Positions 26,191 through 34,632 of a stretch of DNA of 64,000 bases are shown here, one piece after another. Every line of letters starts with the position of its first letter. The first letter of the stretch is position 1. The position numbers and the translations under genes are program-made. Below the pieces are notes generated by a model. The model was not told where the DNA came from and ran no database searches. It saw nothing but the letters and a program-made list of their open reading frames with translations. Origin of the DNA: Brachybacterium alimentarium (GTDB lineage: Bacteria; Actinomycetota; Actinomycetes; Actinomycetales; Dermabacteraceae); the NCBI RefSeq assembly GCF_002332425.1, contig NZ_NRGS01000004.1:124001-188000 (forward strand). The letters run 5' to 3'.

Positions 26191-26302
26191 AGGCCTCTGT
26201 CACCAGCGGGCCGATGGTGAGCCGAGCAGACAGGCCCGTGTCACCAGCGGGCCGATGGTGACCAGCACTGGCGATATAGCCACAGCTCGTCACCATCGGC
26301 CC
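26191..26302. repeat. Direct and inverted repeats in long intergenic region
   Basis: A 22-base unit, GTCACCAGCGGGCCGATGGT followed by GA, occurs exactly at 26199-26220 and 26240-26261, with a 13-base inverted copy at 26290-26302. The two direct copies share about 33 similar bases with a 41-base period. The remainder of the 26064-26486 region shows no gene, only the terminator below. Confidence 0.75.
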
Positions 26303-26393
26303 ACCGAGAACACGGCGGGCCGCGGCACGCCCGCCCGGCAGCGCAACCGTTCCCGCAGCTCAGCTTCCGGTCCACAGCACCGCCCGCACAGCA

Positions 26394-26430
26394 CAGCGGC
26401 CCGCCCCCGAAGACCGGGGGCGGGCCGCTG
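26394..26430 (-). terminator. 16-bp perfect hairpin, terminator of cyclophilin gene
   Basis: Arms 26394-26409 and 26415-26430 are exactly complementary around a five-base loop, 57 bases past the minus-strand cyclophilin stop. It is G+C-rich and lacks a T-run on either side. Confidence 0.7.
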
Positions 26431-26486
26431 TGATGTGCGGGCCGTCCGCTCAGAGCGGGACGGACCCTGGCGAGGTCACCGGGAGA

Positions 26487-27023
26487 TCACTTCTCGATGG
26501 TCACCGAATTGATGACGACGTCCTCGAGGGGACGGTCGCGCATATCGGTCTTGACGCCCTCGATCTCGTCGACGACCTTCTTGGAGTCCTCGTCGGCGAC
26601 GGCGCCGAACACGGTGTGCTTGCCCTGCAGGTGCGGGGTGGGGCCCACGGTGATGAAGAACTGGGAGCCGTTGGTGCCGGCGGGCTGGCCGGTGATGGCG
26701 TTGCGGCGCTTGCCGGCGTTGGCCATGGCCAGCACGTAGGGCTCGTTGAAGTTCTTCTCGGAGATCTCGTCGTCGAAGGTGTAGCCGGGGCCGCCGGTGC
26801 CGGTGCCCAGGGGGTCGCCGCCCTGCAGCATGAAGCCGGAGATGATGCGGTGGAAGACGACGCCGTCGTAGAAGGGACGCTTCACCTTCTCGCCGGACTC
26901 GGCGTCGGTGAACTCACGGGTGCCCTCGGCGAGGCCCACGAAGTTGTCGACGGTCTTGGGGGCATGGTCGGGGAACAGCTCGAGACGGATGTCCCCGTGA
27001 TTGGTGTGAAGAGTTGCGAACAT
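26487..27023 (-). CDS. Peptidyl-prolyl cis-trans isomerase, cyclophilin type
   Basis: 178-residue cytoplasmic cyclophilin that isomerises Xaa-Pro bonds during folding. The core is clear: FYDGVVFHRIISGFMLQGGD with the catalytic Arg, GTNGSQFFIT, and LQGKHTVFGAV with the Trp-equivalent position. The loop GTGTGGPGYTFDDEI is typical of actinobacterial PpiA/CypA. ATG 27023 fits the family start MFATLHTNHGDI; the longer reading to 27065 adds residues not seen in cyclophilins. In M. tuberculosis and Streptomyces this gene lies close to oriC. Divergent from the coiled-coil gene across 236 bases. Confidence 0.96.
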   Translation of the reverse strand: MFATLHTNHGDIRLELFPDHAPKTVDNFVGLAEGTREFTDAESGEKVKRPFYDGVVFHRIISGFMLQGGDPLGTGTGGPGYTFDDEISEKNFNEPYVLAMANAGKRRNAITGQPAGTNGSQFFITVGPTPHLQGKHTVFGAVADEDSKKVVDEIEGVKTDMRDRPLEDVVINSVTIEK

Positions 27024-27067
27024 GGCGCAATCTTCGCACAAGGCTTCTGCACGGGCAGGGCTCACCC

Positions 27068-27088
27068 CTGTCCGCCCTCAGCGGACAG
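27068..27088. promoter_or_regulatory. Perfect 8-bp inverted repeat between divergent genes
   Basis: CTGTCCGC, five bases, GCGGACAG. It sits 45 bases upstream of the cyclophilin start and could be an operator or a small hairpin in a leader. Confidence 0.4.
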
Positions 27089-27165
27089 CGCGCCTGCGCT
27101 GGGCCGACCAGTCGGGAAGGCGCGAACCTGACCTTTGTCCGAGGACCGTGCAGACTTGCTCGCGT

Positions 27166-27171
27166 TAGAGT
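27166..27171 (+). promoter_or_regulatory. -10 candidate TAGAGT
   Basis: TAGAGT fits the -10 pattern and would give a leader of about 80 bases before ATG 27260. TTGTCC at 27135-27140 is too far upstream to pair with it. Confidence 0.35.
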
Positions 27172-27259
27172 TGTGCCACACGGTCCGGGCTTCTGCGGAA
27201 GTCCGGCCCAGGGACCACCGTCGGCCCGACCCGGCGGATTCGACCGAAAGGGGAACCTC

Positions 27260-28045
27260 ATGGCGCTGACCAGCAAGCGTGAGTCCAAGAAGGCCAAGAA
27301 GCAGGCCAAGAAGACTGTCGCGGCCGCCGATTCGACCGGGCAGAAGGCCGAGAAGGCCATGGAGGAGCTGCAGAAGCTCGCCTCGACCGTCGGCCCCGTC
27401 GTGTCCGAGGGCGCCCGCGAGGCCCGCAGCCGCGCCAACGACCTCGTGGACCAGTACGGTCCGGGCGTCGAGGAGCGCTTCCGTCACCAGGGCGAGAAGC
27501 TCTCCGAGCTGTCCTCGAGCATCGGCCCGCGTGCCGACAAGTTCAAGCAGGACGTGCAGGACGACTACCTCCCGCGCGCCCGCAAGACCGCTGAGACCAC
27601 CGGCAGCGTGCTGAAGGCCGCCGTCGATGCCGCTCGTCACGAGCTCGACAAGGGCCAGGACGACATCCGCACCGCGGCTCTGCAGCCCACGCCGAAGAAG
27701 AAGGGGCGCGCCGGCAAGGTGCTGCTCGTGCTCGGTCTGGCTGCCGCCGGTGCCGCCGCGGGCTACATCGCCTGGCAGAAGACCCGTCCGGTGGAGGACC
27801 CCTGGGCCCCGCCGGCGGACTTCGCCCGTGCACACTACCCGGCCTCCGCGTCGAGCGAGGACGACTCCTCGACCGTCTCGGACACCGTCGGTTCGGCCGA
27901 CGCCGGCGACGTGGCCTCGGCCCTGAAGGGCGACGACCGCTCCTCGGACACCGCTCCGAAGGAGGTCAAGGTCGATTCCGATCCGGCCGAGACCTCGGTT
28001 GCCTCGGACGACGAGAAGCGTGGCAGCCACCGCGGCGACGCCTGA
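27260..28045 (+). CDS. Coiled-coil / single-pass membrane protein, YtxH-like layout
   Basis: 261 residues. The N-terminus is strongly basic (SKRESKKAKKQAKKTVAAA), followed by a long helical, probably coiled-coil region (about 25-145). One membrane segment, VLLVLGLAAAGAAAGYIAW (about 154-173), comes next and then a disordered acidic tail rich in Ser, Asp and Glu. This resembles YtxH-type or cell-envelope organising proteins, but no enzymatic motif is present and I cannot assign a function. AAGGGG lies six bases before ATG 27260, which settles the start. The next gene begins 34 bases after the stop, so they may be co-transcribed. Confidence 0.75.
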   Translation: MALTSKRESKKAKKQAKKTVAAADSTGQKAEKAMEELQKLASTVGPVVSEGAREARSRANDLVDQYGPGVEERFRHQGEKLSELSSSIGPRADKFKQDVQDDYLPRARKTAETTGSVLKAAVDAARHELDKGQDDIRTAALQPTPKKKGRAGKVLLVLGLAAAGAAAGYIAWQKTRPVEDPWAPPADFARAHYPASASSEDDSSTVSDTVGSADAGDVASALKGDDRSSDTAPKEVKVDSDPAETSVASDDEKRGSHRGDA

Positions 28046-28079
28046 GTCCCGACTCGGCACGCTGACCGCGGAGCATTCC

Positions 28080-28775
28080 GTGCACGGCGCGGCGACCCCG
28101 TCCTTCGACGGTGGTCGTCGCGCCGTTCTGCTGCGCACGGAGCGCCTGCTGCTGGCTCCCGTGGCCGAGAGCGATCTCGAGGAGCTGTTCGCGCTGCATG
28201 CGAACCCTCTCGCCTTCGCCGACGACCTCACCGAGCCGCTCACCGACCGCGAGCAGATGCGCTGGGTGCTGCAGCAGTGGATCCGGGCCTGGCAGGAGCA
28301 TGGGACCGGGTATCTCACGGTGCGCCCCACTGCAGTGGGGTCGGTGCGCGGACGCACAGCGGACGACGGCACCGCAGCGGACACGACGACCGCCGACACC
28401 GCAGCGCGGGCAGCGGCCAGAACAGCGCCCGACAACGCTGCGGCGAGAGCGCTCACCACGCGGGACTCGCTGCTGGGCGTCGTCGGCCTCACCCCGCTCG
28501 CGTTCGAGGGCGGGCATGTCCTCAGCGTCTACTGGCGCCTGGACCCCGCAGTGACAGGGTGCGGCATCGCCACCGAGGCGGCGCGCGCCGTGCTCGCAGA
28601 TCCCCGGCTCGGCGCTCGAGATCAGAAGGTGATCGCCGTGACCGCTGCGGGCAATCGCCCCTCGCTCGCCCTCGCCGCGCGGCTCGGCTTCCTCCGCTCC
28701 GAGCGGGAGGCGCCCGGCGGGCGCACAGGCGATGTGCTGCTCGTTCGTCGGCCGGAGGACGAGGCGGGCACGTAG
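28080..28775 (+). CDS. GNAT-family N-acetyltransferase with low-complexity insertion
   Basis: 231 residues. RimJ-like GNAT features are LRTERLLLAPVAESDLEELF, then LGVVGLTPLAFEGGHVLSVYWRLDP and the acetyl-CoA loop TGCGIATEAARAVL. Between the early helices and the central sheet, about 45 residues made almost only of Ala, Thr, Asp and Arg are inserted (about 82-125), unlike normal GNAT proteins of about 170-190 residues. The GTG at 28080 is favoured by GGAG six bases upstream; longer readings from TTG or GTG codons further up overlap the previous gene. The TAG stop is also the first half of a TAGGGT hexamer. Confidence 0.8.
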   Translation: MHGAATPSFDGGRRAVLLRTERLLLAPVAESDLEELFALHANPLAFADDLTEPLTDREQMRWVLQQWIRAWQEHGTGYLTVRPTAVGSVRGRTADDGTAADTTTADTAARAAARTAPDNAAARALTTRDSLLGVVGLTPLAFEGGHVLSVYWRLDPAVTGCGIATEAARAVLADPRLGARDQKVIAVTAAGNRPSLALAARLGFLRSEREAPGGRTGDVLLVRRPEDEAGT

Positions 28776-28813
28776 GGTGCCGGTGACGACCCGCGGAGAG
28801 GACCCTGCCGCAG

Positions 28814-29206
28814 ATGACGACGGCAGATCGCACAGGGAGAGTGACCAGCATGCGCAGAGACCGTCTCCGCCCCGGCGGCATCCCGTCCCTGCCCGAGTAC
28901 TTCCCCGGAGCGAACGAACGGGTCACCGGAATCGAGATCGCCGCGGAGGCCGACTCGACCAGCCTGATGGAGGAGCGCACCGATCCGTCGTTCCTGGAGA
29001 CCGGACGGATGGAGATCGTGCTCCCGCCGTCGGAGGGTGACGCCGGGGCCAGCCCCACGGCCGACGAGCACGACCGCAGCTCGGCGCCCCACGAGCACGA
29101 CCGCAGCTCCACGGCCGACGAACCCGACCGCAGCTCCACGGCCGACGAGCATGACGGCAGCCCCACTGCCAGCGAACCCGACGGCGACTCGACAGGCCCC
29201 GCCTAG
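28814..29206 (+). CDS. Small repetitive acidic protein
   Basis: 130 residues from ATG 28814 (GAGGA 12 bases upstream); ATG 28850 is an alternative. The first half has a basic segment RRDRLRPGGIPSLPEYFPG that may be the conserved core. The second half is five degenerate 9-residue repeats of the type ADEHDRSST, encoded by 27-base repeats between about 29057 and 29190. No signal peptide, membrane segment or known domain. It lies between the acetyltransferase and gluQ; its TAG stop forms the start of the gluQ -10 hexamer. Coding status is likely but not certain. Confidence 0.5.
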   Translation: MTTADRTGRVTSMRRDRLRPGGIPSLPEYFPGANERVTGIEIAAEADSTSLMEERTDPSFLETGRMEIVLPPSEGDAGASPTADEHDRSSAPHEHDRSSTADEPDRSSTADEHDGSPTASEPDGDSTGPA

Positions 29207-29220
29207 ACTCGGATCCCATG
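29204..29220 (+). promoter_or_regulatory. Leaderless promoter of gluQ built on upstream stop codon
   Basis: TAGACT at 29204-29209, of which TAG is the stop of the preceding gene, then eight bases and ATG at 29218. Confidence 0.5.
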
Positions 29221-30156
29221 GATGCCCCGCCGCTGTCGACCTCGTCCCCGACCTCCGGCGCGGGCCGTTACGCCCCCTCCCCCAGCGGTGACCTGCATCT
29301 GGGAAATCTGCGGACGGCGATCCTCGCGTGGGTGCTGGCACGCCGCAGCGGGCGCGCCTTCGGCCTGCGCATCGAGGACCTGGACCGCGTACGGGAGGGC
29401 TCCGAGCAGCGTCAGCTGGAGGATCTCACCGCGCTCGGACTGGACTGGGACGGCGAGGTGGTGCGGCAGTCCGCGCGCGGCACCGCCTATGACGCGGCGA
29501 TCGAGCACCTGCGCGCTCATGACCAGGTGTTCGAGTGCTACTGCACGCGTCGGGAGATCCTCGAGGCGCCGAGCGCGCCGCACGCCCCGACGGGGGCCTA
29601 TCCCGGCACCTGCCGGGACCTCACCGAGGCCGAGCGGGAGGCGGGCCGCGAGCGGATGAGGCAGCTGCGGCGCGAGCCCGCCCTGCGTCTGCGCGCCGAC
29701 GTCACCACTTGGACCGTGCAGGACCTGTGGGCCGGCGAGGTGCACGGCATGGTGGACGACCTGGTGCTGCGTCGCGGCGACGGGGTGGTGGCGTACAACC
29801 TCGCGGTCGTCGTGGACGATGCGGCCGCCGGCGTGGACCAGGTGACCCGCGCCGATGACCTGCTCAGCTCCGCACCCCGTCAGGCCCACCTCGCCCGGCT
29901 GCTGGGGCTGGCGGAGCCCCGCTATGCGCACGTGCCGCTCGCCGTGAACCCCGCCGGGGCGCGCCTGGCGAAGCGGGACGGTGCCGTGACCCTGCGCGAT
30001 CGCCTCGAGCAGGGCGAGAGCTCGGCGGACGTCGTCGGACGGATCGGGGAGTCGCTGGGCCTGCCCGGGTGCCGCACCGCGTCCGACGTGCTCGAGCGCT
30101 GGGACCCGTCAGATCTGCCGCGCGACCCCTGGATCGTGGACCTGCCCGACCGCTAG
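29218..30156 (+). CDS. gluQ: Glutamyl-Q tRNA(Asp) synthetase
   Basis: 312 residues. It is a truncated glutamyl-tRNA synthetase paralogue (GluQRS/YadB) that lacks the anticodon-binding domain and attaches glutamate to queuosine at position 34 of tRNA-Asp. The catalytic motifs are RYAPSPSGDLHLGNLRTA (HIGH-like HLGN at 27-30) and ARLAKRDGAVTL (KMSKS-like). Zinc ligands are visible in CYCTRRE and YPGTCRD. Length and zinc site separate it from full GluRS (about 480 residues). Downstream 219 bases are non-coding before the YhgE gene. Confidence 0.93.
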   Translation: MDAPPLSTSSPTSGAGRYAPSPSGDLHLGNLRTAILAWVLARRSGRAFGLRIEDLDRVREGSEQRQLEDLTALGLDWDGEVVRQSARGTAYDAAIEHLRAHDQVFECYCTRREILEAPSAPHAPTGAYPGTCRDLTEAEREAGRERMRQLRREPALRLRADVTTWTVQDLWAGEVHGMVDDLVLRRGDGVVAYNLAVVVDDAAAGVDQVTRADDLLSSAPRQAHLARLLGLAEPRYAHVPLAVNPAGARLAKRDGAVTLRDRLEQGESSADVVGRIGESLGLPGCRTASDVLERWDPSDLPRDPWIVDLPDR

Positions 30157-30336
30157 GTCGCCGCCGGCGCGACCCGCGGCCTCGCAGAGGGCCCTGGAGG
30201 CCATCTCCCAGCGCGCTAGGCACCCGCCCCCTCATCGAGCTGGGGGTACACCGTCCGGCAGACGCTGTCGATCCCGAATTCACCAGGCCATGCAGAGGGT
30301 CGGCACGTTTTCCACACCACACTTCGACGCCGAGTG

Positions 30337-30372
30337 GAGCAAAACTCGATACACGAATGTATCGTGTTGCTC
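30337..30372. promoter_or_regulatory. 36-bp nested palindrome, operator of YhgE/Pip gene
   Basis: An inner repeat CGATACA-CGAA-TGTATCG (30347-30364) lies within an outer repeat GAGCAA (30337-30342) and TTGCTC (30367-30372). It ends three bases before ATG 30376 and overlaps the likely promoter (TATCGT 30360-30365 as -10 candidate). The form suits a TetR-type dimer; bound protein would block initiation. No TetR gene is in the window. Confidence 0.7.
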
Positions 30373-30375
30373 GTG

Positions 30376-33300
30376 ATGGGATTCCTCCGAACGCTCCTGA
30401 CCGCCCTGTCGACCGCATTGTCGACCGCGGTCCACGCCATCGTCTCCTCGATCGCCTCCGCCGCCCGCTCCCTCGGACGCGGCACCGCCGCGGCCGGACG
30501 CGGGGCTGTCGCGCTGCTGCCCGGGGAGTGGAAGAAGCCGATCGCGGCACTGTTCGTCGTCGGCCTCGCGCTGGTCCCGCTGATCTACTCGGGGAACATG
30601 ACGTGGTCCTTCCGTGATCCCTCGAACTCCCTGAACCAGATCACCGCCGCGGTGGTCAATGAGGACGAGGGCGCGACGATGACACCGCCCGGCGGCGACG
30701 AGACCCATCTGGACGTGGGCGCTGAGTTCACGGACACACTGCTGGACATCGACAAGGAGAACGTCTTCCACTTCGTTGAGGTCTCCCCGGAGGAAGCGCA
30801 TCGGGGCCTCGAGGACGGCACCTACGGAGCGACGGTGGAGATCCCCTCCGACTTCTCCGAGAACATCGCGGGCCTGGGCGGGGATCCCGAGGACGCCGCC
30901 GAGACCGCCCCGGGACTGCTGACCATCACCACCAACGACGCCATCAACTACGTGGGCGGCAACTTCACCAAGTCCGTCGGCACCGCGCTGACGGACTCGC
31001 TGCGCGGGAGCGTGCTCGAGGAGTACCTCGACAATATCTACGTGGGCTTCACGACCATCCATGACGGCATCGTCGACGCCGCGGACGGCGCCACGCAGCT
31101 CGCCGACGGCTCCTCCGAGCTGCACGACGGCACCGGTGATCTGGTCACCGGGACCAGCGACCTCAAGGACGGCACCAGCAGTCTCGTCGGCGGCGCCGAC
31201 GAGCTCGCCGACGGGGCCTCCACCCTGCACGGCGGCAGCCTCGACCTGGTGGTGGGCCTGGACCAGCTCTCCGCGGGAGCGGTCGAGCTGCGCGACGGCA
31301 CTGCCACGCTGAACGCCGGTGCTCAGCAGCTCAGCACGGGCCTGGTGACGCTCGATGAGAAGGGTCGGCCGCTGCGCTCCGGCGCTAACCAGCTCGCCGC
31401 GGGCACGGATCAGCTCGCGACCGGCGCGAGCGCCCTGGCCGGAGGCGCCGATCAGGTCGCCGGCGGCACCCAGCAGCTGGACGACACCATCTCCGCCGCG
31501 CAGGAGCGCGCCCAGGAGATCGGTGTGACGCCCGAGAGCGTGCAGACCGCGACCGACGACCTCATCGCCGCGATCGACACCCTCGAGGACGCGGCAACCT
31601 CCGTCACCGACGCCCTCGAGCAGCCCGGCACCGACGCGGAGTCGCTCGCGAGCTCGATGGCCACCCTGAACGAGGCGGCGACCAGCGTCGACGACAGCGC
31701 GCAGGCCCTCGCCGCCGACACTGGTGACCGCTTCGAGGACGCCAAGACCCTCCAGGAGGGCGCCAAGAGCATTGGCGACGAGGTCGAGACTCTCGACGGG
31801 GAGGTCCAGGAGGTCAAGACGGCGACCGGGGACGCCGCCGAGAGCGCCTCGGCCTCGAAGGCCAGCATCGACGACTACACCGCCCGCGTGGACGACCTCG
31901 TCGCCGAACAGTGCACCGGCGGCGACGGCGGCGAGGGCGGCAACGGCGACAGCGACGACCCGAGTGACGGCGGTGGAGACGGAGAAGGCGACGGTGGCGC
32001 GAGCGATGCCGCACTGTGCGCGGAGCTCGCCGAGCTGTCCGAAACCTCCGAGCCGACCCGGGACGATGCCGACACGGCCGTGACCGATGCGGAGGCAGCC
32101 GACGACGCCGCCGCCAAGGCCGCCGAGCGGTCCACGGGCATCGCGGACACCGCCTCCGGGATGTCCACCGCCGCGAACAACATCGTCGACTCCCTCGATG
32201 AGCTCTCGACCACGACCAGCACGATCGCCGAGGGCACCTCGCAGGTCGCCGGCACCACCGGCACACTCACCGAGGACGCCTCGGCGCTGGACTCCGCGCT
32301 CTCGGACCTGCGAGAGGACGCCGCAGCGGGTACCTCGGATCCCGACCAGGGCACGTCCGCGAGCGATCGCGCCGAGGAGCTCGCCGCACAGGCGCGCACC
32401 GCGGCCGCCGCACTGCCCGAGGCCTACGGGACGCTCCAGCAGGGCGCGGACGACGTGCACCGCCTGAACAGCGGTGCGCAGGATCTCTCGACCGGCGCCG
32501 GGGAGCTCGCGACGGCGTCCGGCACCGCGAACTCCGGTGCCCAGGATCTCGCCTCCGGGCTGGGCCAGTACACCGACGGCGTGGGCACCGCCCGCTCGGG
32601 CGCCGAGGACCTCGCCGACGGCTCCTCGCAGCTCACGGCAGGAGCGGGGACGCTCGCCGACGGTCTCGGCGACGCCAGCTCGGGCGCCGGGGAGCTCGCC
32701 GACGGCGCGGGCCGCCTCGACTCGGGCGCCGGAGAGCTCGCCGACGGTGCCGGTCAGGTGGACGACGGGGCCGGCGACCTGGCCGAGGGCGCCGTGACCC
32801 TCGATGACGGCGCCGGAGAGCTCGCCGACGGCTCCGCCGAGCTGCGCGACGGCCTGGAGGACTCCAAGGACGACGTGCCCGCCTACACCGACGACGAGAG
32901 CGCGGACCTCGCGGAGACGGCGTCGGACCCGGTGCAGATGAGCTTCGAGCGCGCCAACGAACTGTCCCGGTTCGGCGAGGGCCTGGCCCCGCTGTTCCTC
33001 GCGATCAGCCTCTGGGTGGGCGGCATGGCCATCTTCCTCATGATGCCGCCGTTCTCCGCCGAGGCCGCCGCCCGTGGGGCGGGGCCGGTGCGCCTGCTCG
33101 CCGGCGGTCTGGTCCCAGCCTTCCTGCTGGGACTGGTGCAGGCGGCGATCGCCGTCGGCGCGCTGTACTGGGCCGTCGACATCACGATGCGGGACCTGCC
33201 GCTGATGTTCGGGCTCGCCGGGCTGACGAGCCTTGTGTTCGTCGCACTGAACCACGGCTTCGGGGCTCTGTTCGGCCCCGTGGGGAAGTTCGTGGCGCTG

Positions 33301-33612
33301 GTGCTGATCGCTCTGCAGATCTCCGGGGCCGGCGGCACCTATCCCACGCAGACCCTGCCGCAGTTCTTCCAGATCATCCATCCGTACCTGCCGATGACCC
33401 ATGCCGTGGACGCGTTCCGCGGAGCGATCGGCGGCGGCTGGGTGAATCCGACGGAGGACCTCCTGTGGCTCTCGGGCTGGCTGCTGCTCGGCGTCCTGCT
33501 GGGGCTGGCCGGAGCCGTGGTGCAGCGGCGACGCGCCCAGCGGGCCGGGGACGACGCGGACCTGCAGGAGGCCGGCAGCGGGGACGCGGAGGCCGCCCCT
33601 GATCCCGCCTGA
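30376..33612 (+). CDS. YhgE/Pip-domain membrane protein (ABC-2-like permease fold)
   Basis: 1078 residues. One membrane helix (about 60-78: ALFVVGLALVPLIY) is followed by a very long extracellular part of about 780 residues. The latter is helical and repetitive, with many copies of LADGA/LSTGA-type units such as GAGELADGAGQVDDGAGDLA. A C-terminal bundle of six helices resembles ABC-2 permeases (about 870-1050). This is the YhgE/Pip architecture (phage infection protein in Lactococcus; EsaA-like in type VII secretion). An internal acidic, Gly-rich loop with a Cys pair lies near 515-560. ATG 30376 is preferred because the GTG at 30334 precedes the palindrome. Function likely export or phage adsorption-related. 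Confidence 0.9.
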   Translation: MGFLRTLLTALSTALSTAVHAIVSSIASAARSLGRGTAAAGRGAVALLPGEWKKPIAALFVVGLALVPLIYSGNMTWSFRDPSNSLNQITAAVVNEDEGATMTPPGGDETHLDVGAEFTDTLLDIDKENVFHFVEVSPEEAHRGLEDGTYGATVEIPSDFSENIAGLGGDPEDAAETAPGLLTITTNDAINYVGGNFTKSVGTALTDSLRGSVLEEYLDNIYVGFTTIHDGIVDAADGATQLADGSSELHDGTGDLVTGTSDLKDGTSSLVGGADELADGASTLHGGSLDLVVGLDQLSAGAVELRDGTATLNAGAQQLSTGLVTLDEKGRPLRSGANQLAAGTDQLATGASALAGGADQVAGGTQQLDDTISAAQERAQEIGVTPESVQTATDDLIAAIDTLEDAATSVTDALEQPGTDAESLASSMATLNEAATSVDDSAQALAADTGDRFEDAKTLQEGAKSIGDEVETLDGEVQEVKTATGDAAESASASKASIDDYTARVDDLVAEQCTGGDGGEGGNGDSDDPSDGGGDGEGDGGASDAALCAELAELSETSEPTRDDADTAVTDAEAADDAAAKAAERSTGIADTASGMSTAANNIVDSLDELSTTTSTIAEGTSQVAGTTGTLTEDASALDSALSDLREDAAAGTSDPDQGTSASDRAEELAAQARTAAAALPEAYGTLQQGADDVHRLNSGAQDLSTGAGELATASGTANSGAQDLASGLGQYTDGVGTARSGAEDLADGSSQLTAGAGTLADGLGDASSGAGELADGAGRLDSGAGELADGAGQVDDGAGDLAEGAVTLDDGAGELADGSAELRDGLEDSKDDVPAYTDDESADLAETASDPVQMSFERANELSRFGEGLAPLFLAISLWVGGMAIFLMMPPFSAEAAARGAGPVRLLAGGLVPAFLLGLVQAAIAVGALYWAVDITMRDLPLMFGLAGLTSLVFVALNHGFGALFGPVGKFVALVLIALQISGAGGTYPTQTLPQFFQIIHPYLPMTHAVDAFRGAIGGGWVNPTEDLLWLSGWLLLGVLLGLAGAVVQRRRAQRAGDDADLQEAGSGDAEAAPDPA

Positions 33613-33627
33613 TCGCGCCTAACTCTG

Positions 33628-34632
33628 TCAGGGCTCCCGGAAGGCCTGCTCGGCCGGGATCCGGACCACCGGGGCGATCACCACGTCGTGGATCTTCCAG
33701 TCCACGTCGTGCAGCGCGGCCCGGAGGTCCTCGCACCGCTGGCCGGTGATCTCCTCCCCGTCGGCCGCGACGACGAACATCTCGACGTGGAACACGTGGC
33801 CCTCGTCGCGGACCCGGCCGACGGCGTCCGCCACCCACGTCGTCGCCCGCGCCGTCTGCTCGACCTGGGCGGTCAACGGGTGCGGCTCCTTCTCGTCGAA
33901 GGTGCGCGCCTGCCCGTCGGTGAGCCCCCGGATCGCTGCGCGCAGGTTCTTCACGCCGTCATGGAGGATCGAGACGGAGACGGCGATCGCGGCGGCCGCA
34001 TCCGCCCACCACAGGCCGACGCCGATCCCCAGGATGCCGATCACGGTCGCGAGCGCCGAGGTCCAGTTCGCCTTGTTCATGTCGGCGTCGGCGAAGAGCA
34101 CCTTGTCGTGCAGCGGCTCGGCGAGCTTCATCTTCATCCGCCCCAGGAAGATCGGCGGGATGTTGGTGACCACCATGACGGCGATCATCAGCCAGCCGGC
34201 CCAGAGGCCGTGCCCGAACAGGACCATCAGGCCCACCGGCGGTCGTTCGACCTTCACCAGCGTCGTCACCGAGTCGATCACCAGGAAGGCGCCCATGCCC
34301 AGCAGCGCCGCCGCCGAGACGACGTGCGCCACCCCGATGGAGCGGTGGTGGCCGTAGGGGAACTCGCGGCTGGAGCCCTTGCGGATCCGCCGGGCGGCGA
34401 CGAGGAAGGCGATCGGCGGCAGCAGCGACATGGAGTCCTCGAGCCAGGCGGCCTTCATCGCCTGGGACTGCCCCGAGACGGCGGCCACCATCGCGACGGT
34501 GACCACCAGGAAGACGATCGAGAACCGTTCGAGCCGGATCGCCCTGGCCAGGATCTTCTGCTGCTCCTCCGGCAGGGCGTCGCGACCGGAGGTCGAGGTG
34601 CTCTCCGGGGCGGGTTCGCCGCTCTCGTTCAC
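33628..34632 (-). CDS. Cation-diffusion-facilitator-like membrane protein with atypical metal site
   Basis: 334 residues, five to six membrane helices and a C-terminal ferredoxin-like domain (VFHVEMFVVAADGEEITGQR), the usual CDF plan for efflux of zinc, iron or manganese. YGHHRSIGVAH matches the family. The metal-site helices differ: helix 2 reads WLEDSMSLLPP rather than the common ADxxHSxxD form, and helix 5 reads MNKANWTSA rather than HxxxD. Metal specificity or even transport may differ. The GTG start at 34632 overlaps the stop of the short binding lipoprotein (GTGA), so the two are co-translated, which is odd for a CDF. Confidence 0.82.
   Translation of the reverse strand: MNESGEPAPESTSTSGRDALPEEQQKILARAIRLERFSIVFLVVTVAMVAAVSGQSQAMKAAWLEDSMSLLPPIAFLVAARRIRKGSSREFPYGHHRSIGVAHVVSAAALLGMGAFLVIDSVTTLVKVERPPVGLMVLFGHGLWAGWLMIAVMVVTNIPPIFLGRMKMKLAEPLHDKVLFADADMNKANWTSALATVIGILGIGVGLWWADAAAAIAVSVSILHDGVKNLRAAIRGLTDGQARTFDEKEPHPLTAQVEQTARATTWVADAVGRVRDEGHVFHVEMFVVAADGEEITGQRCEDLRAALHDVDWKIHDVVIAPVVRIPAEQAFREP

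Noticed and set aside
26090-26296. 68-residue minus-strand frame in the intergenic repeats
   Set aside because: Its sequence is produced by the 22-base repeat; no ribosome-binding site or homology visible.
30280-33402. 1040-residue minus-strand open frame opposite the YhgE/Pip gene
   Set aside because: It mirrors the repetitive plus-strand protein, has no start signal and no recognisable domain.
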